From contig CAZAGI010000032.1 of NCBI GenBank assembly GCA_964484765.1, positions 1 through 64,000 of the forward strand: a stretch of 64,000 nt of DNA, written 5' to 3'. The notes under the pieces were generated by a model. The model searched no databases, was not told the DNA's origin, and saw nothing but the letters and a program-made list of their open reading frames with translations. This document shows, in pieces, positions 8,826 through 17,163 of the stretch. Both the position numbers and the translations under genes were made by a program. This DNA is from DSVQ01 sp964484765. Lineage in GTDB: Bacteria > Planctomycetota > Planctomycetia > Planctomycetales > Planctomycetaceae. Position 1 is the first letter of the stretch. Each line of letters begins with the position of its first letter.

Positions 8826-9486
8826 GATCGAACGAGAATCCTGTGTGGTGTAATCGAACCGTATGCGTTCCTCGTCCGAACCAATCGGATGAGGCAAACA
8901 GTTTCAGCAGGCCGCTTGTGACTTCCTGGCAAACGGCTGGAGCGGCGGGGCAACTCGGGGGAATCACACTCCGTCGCGATGAGGCTTCCGTGATCAACAA
9001 CGGAGGCGATGCGAACGAACAGAATTCCCAGGGGTGTCAGCAACGCGGCGGCAACCCGGAATGGTTGCCGTCGTGACGGCCGCGGTGATCTCGGGTGAGG
9101 TTCCGTCCCCCCGGCGATCAATCCTCGGTCCGCCACGCGAACTACATCGGCGGTGGCACTTCCCAGATCAACATGCTGCATTCAACCTGCGTAAGGGTGA
9201 CCCCTGTGTGACGCGTTCCATTCGTCATGGGTCTGCTCCTGAAAAACGATTCCTCATCGGAATCCCGAGCCTGTCAAGAATAGTCAAAATCCATTGTCAA
9301 GGGAAGATCTTCATAGAGAAATTTTGATGAATGTGTCTGCAAGTCGCCAGAAATATGTTCTTATGTATAGATCTCTCATTCCCGCGCTCGGCATGGGAAC
9401 GAGGGAAACACGAGGGTAAGAATTCTGCTTTCCCGGTGTCGCTTTCTGTTATCATAAACCGTCTGTCGCCCGGCGACATCACAACT
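8826..9486. other. Divergent intergenic region between fusA and rlmN
   Basis: About 660 bases without a convincing gene. It holds a 10-bp hairpin with one G/T mismatch (8870-8894, CCTCGTCCGA pairing with TCGGATGAGG) in the presumed fusA leader. It has three TTGAC-type boxes on the - strand at 9272-9300 and a dispersed repeat at 9377-9406. TATCAT near 9452 is a weak -10 candidate for rlmN. No tRNA or small RNA was recognised. Confidence 0.5.
9377..9406. repeat. Dispersed intergenic repeat encoding 'SFPRSAWERG'
   Basis: The stretch around CCCGCGCTCGGCATGGGAAC reads SFPRSAWERG on the + strand and FPRSHAERGNE on the - strand. From memory, these peptides recur as spurious N-termini in many bacterial annotations because the DNA is a widespread dispersed repeat. 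It contains a short TTCCC/GGGAA dyad. It lies upstream of rlmN, not inside it. Confidence 0.55.
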
Positions 9487-10605
9487 ATGACGACTTCGAT
9501 TCTGCCCATTGTTGCCACCCAGTCACGTCCGCGCGTGCTCGAATTGACGCGCGAAGCACTCGCCGAATGGTGCGTTGCGCATGGTGCTCCGGCGTATCGC
9601 GCGGATCAAATCCGCCGCTGGATTTTCGGCAAACGCGTGACGTCGTTCGAACAGATGCACGACATCCCGGCGGCGCTGCGTGCCCAACTCTCGGATGAGT
9701 TTTCGCTGTTTCCCGCGGCGGTTATGCAGCATCTCGTCGCGAAAGATCGCACGGAAAAACTACTGCTGCAATTGCCCGACGGTGAATATATTGAGTGCGT
9801 CCTGATGCGCGAACCGGATCGCCGGACGATTTGCATCAGCACGCAGGTGGGCTGCGCGATGGGCTGCGTGTTCTGCGCGAGCGGACTTCGCGGTCTGAAG
9901 CGCAACCTCACCACCGGCGAAATCCTCGAACAGGTCTTGCGGCTGGATCGCTTGCTGGGTCCTGACGAACGGATTACCAACGTCGTCGTCATGGGGATCG
10001 GAGAACCGCTGGCGAATTTGAAATCACTCCTGCCGGCGCTAGACATCCTCTGTGAAAAAGGCGGGCTGGGGATGAGTCCGCGGCGGATCACCATCTCGAC
10101 AGTCGGTCTGCCGGAGAAAATTCGGGAGTTGGCAAAAAGCGGCAAGGCCTACAATTTGGCGGTGTCGTTGCACGCGCCGAATAATGAACTGCGGACGCAA
10201 CTGGTGCCGGTGAATGAGAAAATCGGGATTGACGAAGTTCTGGCTGCCGCCGACGATTTCTTCGCCGAGACCGGCCGCCGTGTGACTTATGAATACGTGC
10301 TGCTGTCGGGCCTGAATGACAGCCCTGCCCAGGCGCGGGAGTTGGCCCGACGCTTGCAATCCCGGATTGCACATGTGAATCTAATTCCGATGAACGGGGT
10401 AACGGACCTGCCCTTTGTGGAACCGACCGCGCCGCGGACGCAGGAATTCGTTTCGATCCTGGAGAGCTTTGGAGTTCCCGCCACCGTGCGGAAGCGTAAG
10501 GGAGCGGATATTGACGCTGCCTGCGGACAATTGCGTTTGCATCAACTCAGCCCGGCCCCGGCGTCAGCGGACGTCGTGAATGAACCGGTGCTCTGCGGCG
10601 AATAA
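9487..10605 (+). CDS. rlmN: 23S rRNA / tRNA adenine-C2 methyltransferase
   Basis: A 372-residue radical SAM methyltransferase that methylates A2503 of 23S rRNA and A37 of some tRNAs. The cluster motif CxxxCxxC is at C123, C127 and C130 (GCAMGCVFC), and the second catalytic cysteine is near residue 346 (DAACGQL). The length matches the family. The frame is open to 9331, but the extra 52 residues come from a dispersed repeat (SFPRSAWERG), so I start at the ATG at 9487 (MTTSILPIV). The next gene begins 15 bases downstream, suggesting co-transcription. Confidence 0.95.
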   Translation: MTTSILPIVATQSRPRVLELTREALAEWCVAHGAPAYRADQIRRWIFGKRVTSFEQMHDIPAALRAQLSDEFSLFPAAVMQHLVAKDRTEKLLLQLPDGEYIECVLMREPDRRTICISTQVGCAMGCVFCASGLRGLKRNLTTGEILEQVLRLDRLLGPDERITNVVVMGIGEPLANLKSLLPALDILCEKGGLGMSPRRITISTVGLPEKIRELAKSGKAYNLAVSLHAPNNELRTQLVPVNEKIGIDEVLAAADDFFAETGRRVTYEYVLLSGLNDSPAQARELARRLQSRIAHVNLIPMNGVTDLPFVEPTAPRTQEFVSILESFGVPATVRKRKGADIDAACGQLRLHQLSPAPASADVVNEPVLCGE

Positions 10606-10620
10606 CCCGCCGCCCGATTC

Positions 10621-11511
10621 GTGGATATCCCCGTCGTGTCGACAGCGCCGCTGACGGCTCAGACAGTAACACCTTCGCTTGCGGTCCCCGTTTCCGCTCC
10701 GGTCGCGGCACCCTTGTGGTTGCCCGTCTGGTCGCTGGCGCGGCGGGAACTCGTGCGGTTCTTCCGGCAGCGGTCGCGATTAATCGGTGCGCTCGGACAG
10801 CCAATTCTGTTCTGGATTCTGTTCGGTGCGGGCTTACACGGTTCATTCCGCGGTCCGGCCACGCAGTCGTACCAGGATTATTTCTTCACCGGAGTCGCGG
10901 TGATGATCGTCATGTTCACGGCGATCTTCTCCACGATTTCCATCATCGACGACCGCAACAACGGCTTCCTGCAAGGAGTCCTGGTTGCGCCGATGCCGCG
11001 ACTGGCGATTGTTCTCGGAAAAGTCTTCGGCGGTGCGGCACTCGCCGTCCTGCAAACGTTGTTATTCCTGCTGATCGGTCCGCTGTTGACGATGGTCGGC
11101 CTCGCGCCGGAAATCACGACGGGACTGAGTTGGGCGAACGCGGTCTTGGTCATCGGCTGGCTGGCATGGCTCGGCGTCACATTGACAGCGCTGGGGTATT
11201 GCATCGCCTGGCCGATGAATTCAACGCAGGGTTTTCATGCCGTCATGAGCGTGTTTCTCATGCCGATGTGGTTGCTGTCCGGGGCGTTTTTCCCGGCGGG
11301 CGATCGCGGTTGGCTGAGTGTGGTGATTCGGCTGAATCCGTTGACGTACGGCGTGGCGGGACTGCGACGACTGATGTCGTCCGATCCCCTCGTCGTGGCG
11401 GAATTGCCGACCTGGCCGGTGTGTGGGACGGTCACCGGTCTGTTTGGAGTTGTTTGTCTCACCGGAGCAGTCTGGCTGACCAATCGCCAGAGTGCCCATA
11501 ACGCCCGGTGA
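10621..11511 (+). CDS. ABC-2 type transporter permease
   Basis: A 296-residue integral membrane protein with about six hydrophobic segments and a cytoplasmic N-terminal stretch (WSLARRELVRFFRQRSR) typical of ABC-2 permeases such as DrrB or NodJ. It would pair with an ABC ATPase to export a substrate, but no ATPase gene is adjacent. The start is the GTG at 10621; an internal start would remove only the polar leader. The 3' end runs close to the SCO1-like gene on the same strand. Such permeases sometimes occur with copper or oxidase maturation genes, which the SCO1 neighbour hints at. Confidence 0.8.
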   Translation: MDIPVVSTAPLTAQTVTPSLAVPVSAPVAAPLWLPVWSLARRELVRFFRQRSRLIGALGQPILFWILFGAGLHGSFRGPATQSYQDYFFTGVAVMIVMFTAIFSTISIIDDRNNGFLQGVLVAPMPRLAIVLGKVFGGAALAVLQTLLFLLIGPLLTMVGLAPEITTGLSWANAVLVIGWLAWLGVTLTALGYCIAWPMNSTQGFHAVMSVFLMPMWLLSGAFFPAGDRGWLSVVIRLNPLTYGVAGLRRLMSSDPLVVAELPTWPVCGTVTGLFGVVCLTGAVWLTNRQSAHNAR

Positions 11512-11563
11512 ACGGCGTCCGGTGGCGTCCCTGTGGATGAATTGTATGAACGGTTCGAAGAGC

Positions 11564-12358
11564 ATGTCCGCTGACTCTGATGCGACGAGACCATCCGTCG
11601 GAGTTCGCCCTGTTTTCTTGTGGACGGGAACCGTCCTGTGGGGCGTGGTGATCGTGGCCATCGTCTTTGTGTGGCAGAATCAGCGCCGGCAAGACGAAGT
11701 GCATTCCGCGGAAAGCGTTCCCGGAAACGACGCCAAATCGTCCCCCAACGTGATCACCCTGCCGCTCAATTCCACCACGGATGGCCAGCAGGTCATAAAC
11801 ATTTCCGACCTGATGAATCAGGCCAAGCCCGAGACCGACGTCCCGCTGTGGGATCCCAACGGGATCGAAGATTTCTCGTTCACAAACTGCGACGGCCGCA
11901 CGATCACCAAGGCCGATCTGCTCGGCAAGCCGTGGGCGATTTGCTTCGTTTTTACCAAATGTCTGGGACCGTGCCCGGTGGTGACGCGACAACTCAAGGG
12001 CCTGCAGGATCGGCTGAAAGATGCCAACATCAAGCTGGTCACGCTCACCGTCGACCCCGCCCGTGATACTCCGGAGACGCTGCTCGACTACGCCAAGATG
12101 AACGGGGCCGACCTGAACCGCTGGTACTTTCTCACCGGTGATCAAACGGAAATCTACGGCCTGATCCACCGCAGCTTCCGCATGTTCGTGCAGGAAGTGA
12201 CCGACCAAACGCGGCAGGAAGGCTTTGAGATCATCCACTCCACCAACGTCATGCTCGTCGATGCCGACGGCGTCGTCCGTGGCAAGTTCAACGCCGCCAA
12301 GGACGAGGAGATGGTTTCACTGCGGAAAGAGCTGATCAAACTCGCCAGTGCGGAGTAA
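11564..12358 (+). CDS. SCO1/SenC family copper chaperone-like protein
   Basis: A 264-residue membrane-anchored thioredoxin-fold protein. One transmembrane helix lies at about 18-37. The copper-binding CxxxC is C133-C137 (KCLGPC) and the conserved distal histidine is H225 (IIHSTN), so all three Cu ligands of SCO proteins are present. SCO proteins deliver copper to the CuA site or act as thiol reductases in cytochrome oxidase assembly. The cbb3 cluster in this window lacks CuA, so the client may be another oxidase elsewhere. The ATG at 11564 was chosen because upstream in-frame starts fall at the end of the permease gene. Confidence 0.9.
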   Translation: MSADSDATRPSVGVRPVFLWTGTVLWGVVIVAIVFVWQNQRRQDEVHSAESVPGNDAKSSPNVITLPLNSTTDGQQVINISDLMNQAKPETDVPLWDPNGIEDFSFTNCDGRTITKADLLGKPWAICFVFTKCLGPCPVVTRQLKGLQDRLKDANIKLVTLTVDPARDTPETLLDYAKMNGADLNRWYFLTGDQTEIYGLIHRSFRMFVQEVTDQTRQEGFEIIHSTNVMLVDADGVVRGKFNAAKDEEMVSLRKELIKLASAE

Positions 12359-12393
12359 GCCTTCGGCATTCCGTGTGCCAAGGTACCAGGCGT

Positions 12394-12978
12394 CTACAGT
12401 TTTCCTTCGACACCCAACTGGTGGTAGAAGTGCTGGACGTTGTTCTGGTTCTTCAGCAGCCAGTCAATGCCCGGTTCATTCTTCATCGCCTTGCCGATGG
12501 CCTTCGCAATCGCCGCGCGCTGATTGGCGAAGAGCTGCGCGTGATCGATGGTCTCGGCTTCGACGACGGACGGGTCAAGCCACACCGAAACGATGATGCC
12601 CAGGTCATTCGCTTTCGCCTTCGGAATGTCGCCGGCGCGGACGGCATCGAGCACGCCGTGCGCGATCGCCGCCTGCACGGTCCCCATCAGGATGTTCGTG
12701 TATTTTGAACTGTTGACGGTCACCTTGCTGACCATCACGGTCACAGGGCGCACCTGCACATCGCAGTTGAGAATGGCGAAGACTTTCGTGTGCCCTTTGG
12801 TCTGATCGCCCATCTGGTTGGCGATCGCAAAGCCGACGGGGCCGTCGAGTTCACCGATGACCACTTCCGGTTCCGCGGCACAATAATCCGGACCTCCTTC
12901 GACGAGGGCCTCCCCGGTGCGCAGCACAATCCGCCCGGTCGACGCGGCGGCTTTCTTCGCAGCTTTCTTCTTCGGCAT
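12394..12978 (-). CDS. Formaldehyde-activating enzyme (Fae)-like protein
   Basis: A 194-residue protein with a Lys/Ala-rich N-terminus (MPKKKAAKKAAA) followed by a Fae domain. Recognisable blocks are GEALVEGG, SKVTVNSSK, GVLDAVRAGDIP and IAKAIGKAMKNEP. Fae condenses formaldehyde with tetrahydromethanopterin. Aligned by eye with the Methylobacterium enzyme from memory, the strand that carries the conserved histidine (HIDLIIG) reads EPEVVIG here, so the catalytic histidine appears to be replaced by glutamate. This may be a Fae-like paralogue with another role. The start at 12978 is preferred to an upstream frame reaching 13062. Confidence 0.8.
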   Translation of the reverse strand: MPKKKAAKKAAASTGRIVLRTGEALVEGGPDYCAAEPEVVIGELDGPVGFAIANQMGDQTKGHTKVFAILNCDVQVRPVTVMVSKVTVNSSKYTNILMGTVQAAIAHGVLDAVRAGDIPKAKANDLGIIVSVWLDPSVVEAETIDHAQLFANQRAAIAKAIGKAMKNEPGIDWLLKNQNNVQHFYHQLGVEGKL

Positions 12979-13074
12979 GACACGCGTTCCTGAAATTGGG
13001 ATGCCTTCGATCGTTGAGTTGCGAGGGATTCTTGGCGACACGACGACAGATTGCAAGTGCACCGCGAATGTCGC

Positions 13075-13734
13075 TTACATCCGCGCGCGGACGATGGCTT
13101 CCATCCGCGCCAGCACATCATCGACCGAAACCAGTGACGAGTCGATGATCATGGCATCCTCCGCGGGGCGCAGCGGGGCACACGCACGTTGCTGATCGCG
13201 CAGATCGCGCTCGGTTTGATCGGCGAGAATTTCTTCCAGCGAACAGGCCTGCCCCTGCGCGATGAGTTCCGCGAGGCGGCGTTCCGCACGGATTTCCGGC
13301 GTCGCGGTCAGGAAGAATTTGCACTCGGCGTGCGGGAAGACAATCGTTCCCTGGTCGCGACCTTCGGTGACGAGGTTCACGTTATCGGCCGCGCGGCGCT
13401 GCAATTCGACGAGATGTTCCCGCACGCGCGGATTGGACGCCACGCGCGACGCCACTTCCGTCACCGACGCCGTGCGAATGGCGTCGCTGACATCGCGACC
13501 GTCGAGCAGCAACCGGTTTTCGCGGAACGTCATCGACAGTGTCGGCGGGACGGCGGCAACAGCGGCTTGATCGTCGATCGCGATGGCCCGTTCCACACAG
13601 ACCAGTGCCACCGCGCGATACATCGCGCCGGTGTTGAGAAACTCGAAGCCGAGCCGCTCGGCCAAGAGCCGCGCGACCGTGCTTTTCCCCGTACCAGCGG
13701 GGCCATCAATGGTGACGATCATGACGGACTGCAT
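13075..13734 (-). CDS. cmk: Cytidylate kinase
   Basis: A 219-residue CMP/dCMP kinase of pyrimidine nucleotide salvage and synthesis. The P-loop GPAGTGKST is near residues 11-19, the CMP-binding NTGAMYRAVAL follows, and EGRDQGTIVFPHA is the typical central motif. The length is normal. An internal ATG four codons in (MIVTIDG) is an equally good start. It lies between the GH38-like gene and the Fae-like gene on the same strand, 12 bases from the former and about 96 from the latter. Confidence 0.95.
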   Translation of the reverse strand: MQSVMIVTIDGPAGTGKSTVARLLAERLGFEFLNTGAMYRAVALVCVERAIAIDDQAAVAAVPPTLSMTFRENRLLLDGRDVSDAIRTASVTEVASRVASNPRVREHLVELQRRAADNVNLVTEGRDQGTIVFPHAECKFFLTATPEIRAERRLAELIAQGQACSLEEILADQTERDLRDQQRACAPLRPAEDAMIIDSSLVSVDDVLARMEAIVRARM

Positions 13735-13746
13735 TCTCTCTGGACA

Positions 13747-16626
13747 TCACGTCGCGAACCGTAATTCCACTTCAGCCACCTCGTAGGCGGCCAGATCAAT
13801 CATCACGGCATCGCCGTCGATCGGCAACTCGCGGAGCGTACTCCCCAGAAAATCGCGCTTGCGGGCACGCAACGGCTGCCGAAAGCACCGCAATCGCACA
13901 GGCCGTGGACGACCTTCGGTTTCGATCAACCGCACGGCAAACCCCGGCTCGGCGAGCGGCGTTGCCGAGGCCGCATCATCCGCATCGTCGACCCACGGCA
14001 GGCAATCCGACAACTGTTCGAGCTGCACGCTCCGCGCATCGAGGTGAAACAACCAGCCCGAGGTTCCCGACCGCGGCGGCCCAGCCGCAGGAATCACGAG
14101 CGGTGGAATCGTGGCATCCCGCGCGGCTTCCAGCGGATACGGCTGATCCATCGCGATGGTGAAGCGGAACTTTCGCTGCGTCTCCCCGGCAACCACAAGT
14201 AAGGTGTCAACCATTCGCGGACCGGTTTTGCGATGGAAGGGCATCCCGTGCGTAATGATCGTGGTCCGCTCCGCTTCCGACGCAATCTCAATGTATTCGG
14301 TGCTTTCGAAGCGCTCGCCGCCGAAACCGTAAGCCCCGTCGAGCAGACACCGGGTGAGTGCAGCGCCGCTGTCATCCCACGCGAAGCGCGAACAGAAATA
14401 GTTGTTCCACGGGTCGCCGTCGGGGACTTTGACCTCGGTCAATTCAATCTCGATCTCAACGATCGGCTTACCGCGCGTCAGTCGCGTGACTTGATGGAAG
14501 CCCGCCAGCCTGGAGTTGTCTTTCTGGTCGATGATCTCGCCCCAGGACGCGATCTCCAGATACGGGCCGAACGTGTCGAGCAGTTTGTGACCGAGGCACC
14601 GCGTTTCGGCGTATTGCGATTTGATCGTCCCGCCCGGTTCGTTCGCCTGCGGGATGGTTCGTTCGCGCGGAAAGCGGAACGACACCAATTGGCTGAAACG
14701 ATTCTCGCGCTTGTGGGGATTGCGGACTTGCGCGACACCGCCGGTGAGTTCGTTCAGTGTGATTTCGAAGCGGTCATTGCGCAGTGTCCACGGTTCCTGC
14801 GGCAGTGATTTTCGTGGTGGTTCTTTCTTCTCGTTCGCCGGCGGCGATTGTTGGGGAATCCACACGAACCCGCAGCCGGGGATGTCGACGGTGACGGAGT
14901 GCCGATGGCTGCCGGTGGTATCGAAATCGACGGCTTTGATCGGCCCGGCGATGGCCGGCGGCGAGGCGAGATCGGGCAGACTCACCAGGCAGCGACGATC
15001 AAACGCCAAGGGATTGATGACCAGATACCCGAGCTGCGCACCCGTACTCGGAGCGATCAAGCCCGCGAGTTCCGCGACGCTGTCGGATGCGAGTTCGTGG
15101 GCGTCGACGACTGCGGCGTCGGCCTCGCGATCCGGTCCCGCGGCTTCGATGACGGCTTCAGCATGGTCCGCGTCGGTCGAGTACAGCGGTTTTCCCGTCA
15201 GCGCCGCGGCCACGGTGCGGCACCAGTTGAGCGCATCGAACCGGTGTCGTCGCAGCGTGTGACCGGCATAACGGCTGAGCGGATCGGCTTCGCGGCGGGC
15301 GACGTGCTGGATCAAAAACGGGGTGAAATACTCTTTGCTCTCATAGGCCGAAAGCCGCCCGGGCGATCCGGTCACTTCGAAAAACTGCGTCAGCGTGACG
15401 AACCGGCCCAAGACCGGCGCGTACTTCTGCATGTTGCGCAAGTCGTGAAACCACGGCGCGGAAACTTCCGGCCAGCGCGCGAGTGCTAACCCGGCCACAT
15501 GGTCGTTATCCATGGACTCCGCCAACCGCACGGGCAAGCGCAGATAGGTTGCCGCAGCGTCGGCAGCGAGCGGAATGCGGCTCCACGCGTCGAGAATCGA
15601 TTGATCAGGACTTTGCCACCGCAGCCGCGTCGACTCCTGATCGGGATAAATGCCGTCGTCGAGCACGACGTGCAATGCCCCGCGGTAACCCATCCGTGAA
15701 AGAATCGCCGGCATCGCGGGGAACAAGCCGAATCGCCGGCGACCCCACACACTCGGTCGCTGTCCGGTGTGTCGGAGAAATTCGTCGCTTCCTACTTTCA
15801 AAGACCGCAACAACGACGCCATCGGCAAAACCGGCGTGGCCCGTTCGCGATCCTCTCCCCCGACGAAACACAGCCTTCCGGCCGCCACCGCAGCATGCAC
15901 TGCGGCTGCTAATTCCGGCGTTTTCTCCACCGCGGCCGCCAGGTCGGAGCTGGTGACCAGCACGTTCATCGGCGCGCAATCGCGAATCATCTCGATGAAT
16001 TTGGCGTCCAGCATCTCGGGAAGTACCAAGCACAGATCGATGAGGTAACTCTCGACAGGGTAGAACCTTTCACGCGCTTCCTGCAAAACTTCAAAGGCCG
16101 ATTTCAAGTGTGTGGCCGCCGTTTCGCGGTCCCCGGCCATCACCGCGCGGGCAGCTCCGACGGTACGATTTTGCAACCGGATTTCGTCGATACTGCTGAA
16201 ATTCCGCATGTGCCGAGTGAGGAGCTCCACCATCAGCCAGCACGTACCCAGTGCGTAAAAATCCGCGACAAGATCGACGTCAAGTTCCTGCGCCGAAAGT
16301 GGTTGCAATGCTGCGGCGGCCCACTCTTCCCGGCTCGAAAGATGTTCCGCAACCACCGCCTCGACGGCACGAGCCCGTTCGGGGAAATCATGCGGCAACC
16401 AGCCGTTCGCGGCTTCGGGCACTAAGTACAGTTGTTGCGGCTCTGGGGACGGAGGGTCGTCCGCGCGGTGCCAGCGCGGCAATTGTCCTGTTGCTGTCAA
16501 GAGTTGTGGATGCCAGGCGACGGCCATCGCGTTCAACAATCCCGTGGCAGCGGCATCTCCCTGTTCACTGGGAAAATCTTCAAGACTGTGACAGGGAATC
16601 AGCACGACAACATCACGGTAGGTCAT
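13747..16626 (-). CDS. GH38-like glycoside hydrolase / alpha-mannosidase-related protein
   Basis: A 959-residue protein with no signal peptide. The N-terminal half looks like the alpha/beta barrel shared by GH38 and related deacetylase-fold enzymes (ILSRMGYRGALHVVLDDG). The C-terminal half resembles the beta-sandwich of alpha-mannosidases, with WTLRNDRFEITLNELTGGV, the block that normally reads 'N..F.V.ld..tGgI'. Substrate and mechanism cannot be assigned from sequence alone, and the canonical GH38 Asp nucleophile motif was not securely located. The ATG at 16626 (MTYRDVVV) is the probable start; an in-frame start at 16656 adds ten residues. It is followed 12 bases later by cmk. Confidence 0.65.
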   Translation of the reverse strand: MTYRDVVVLIPCHSLEDFPSEQGDAAATGLLNAMAVAWHPQLLTATGQLPRWHRADDPPSPEPQQLYLVPEAANGWLPHDFPERARAVEAVVAEHLSSREEWAAAALQPLSAQELDVDLVADFYALGTCWLMVELLTRHMRNFSSIDEIRLQNRTVGAARAVMAGDRETAATHLKSAFEVLQEARERFYPVESYLIDLCLVLPEMLDAKFIEMIRDCAPMNVLVTSSDLAAAVEKTPELAAAVHAAVAAGRLCFVGGEDRERATPVLPMASLLRSLKVGSDEFLRHTGQRPSVWGRRRFGLFPAMPAILSRMGYRGALHVVLDDGIYPDQESTRLRWQSPDQSILDAWSRIPLAADAAATYLRLPVRLAESMDNDHVAGLALARWPEVSAPWFHDLRNMQKYAPVLGRFVTLTQFFEVTGSPGRLSAYESKEYFTPFLIQHVARREADPLSRYAGHTLRRHRFDALNWCRTVAAALTGKPLYSTDADHAEAVIEAAGPDREADAAVVDAHELASDSVAELAGLIAPSTGAQLGYLVINPLAFDRRCLVSLPDLASPPAIAGPIKAVDFDTTGSHRHSVTVDIPGCGFVWIPQQSPPANEKKEPPRKSLPQEPWTLRNDRFEITLNELTGGVAQVRNPHKRENRFSQLVSFRFPRERTIPQANEPGGTIKSQYAETRCLGHKLLDTFGPYLEIASWGEIIDQKDNSRLAGFHQVTRLTRGKPIVEIEIELTEVKVPDGDPWNNYFCSRFAWDDSGAALTRCLLDGAYGFGGERFESTEYIEIASEAERTTIITHGMPFHRKTGPRMVDTLLVVAGETQRKFRFTIAMDQPYPLEAARDATIPPLVIPAAGPPRSGTSGWLFHLDARSVQLEQLSDCLPWVDDADDAASATPLAEPGFAVRLIETEGRPRPVRLRCFRQPLRARKRDFLGSTLRELPIDGDAVMIDLAAYEVAEVELRFAT

Positions 16627-17163
16627 CGAACACTCTCTCGCCGGAGCTAACGTCATCCCAGTGGCCCAGGACGTCGATGAAGGGTATCACGGTTGGAGCC
16701 GATTTTCTGGGAACTTCATGGCATCCAGAATCGTCACAATGAGAGGAACATCTTCCAGCGGCCAAGAGATGGTAACATACGAACACATGGGCTTCAGGAA
16801 CATCCAAGCGCTACTCCCAGTGTGATCGTCCGACACGCGTGGTACAAGTCGCTCGGGGGAATGGAGTTTATTTGTCGCAACTTGCTTTTCTGCTTGACGT
16901 TCGCGGAAGCGAAAGTGTAGGGTGACAGTGACTTTGGACTATCGCCGCCCTGTGGTCCGCGCTCGCTGGACTTTGGGACGGAAATGACACTTCGACAACC
17001 CGTTCGGAATCGTGTTTCTACCAATCCCCACCACGATCGCATCGCTGCCGCCTGTTTGGTCACTTCCTCCCGGAGGTAGTGAAGCATTCGACAGCCGGTC
17101 TCGATCAAAGTCTGGGGCGAGGTTGGTCGGATTCCCGGTTCGTTTAACGCAAGAGGCAACCGA
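16627..17163. other. Divergent intergenic region, GH38-like gene and pilM
   Basis: About 540 bases with no convincing gene. A small TTCGC-GGAA-GCGAA dyad lies near 16900, next to TTGACG, which could be a -35 box but has only a poor -10 partner. AAGAGG lies 7 bases before the pilM ATG and fixes that start. Nothing else was recognised. Confidence 0.5.

Noticed and set aside
6687..8921. Long open frame on the + strand opposite fusA
   Set aside because: It is a reverse-strand shadow of a fully conserved EF-G gene with a codon bias that keeps that frame open; the translation resembles no family.
9272..9300. Three TTGAC-type boxes on the - strand as a fusA promoter
   Set aside because: None has a -10 box at 16-18 bases, and they are more than 440 bases from the fusA start.
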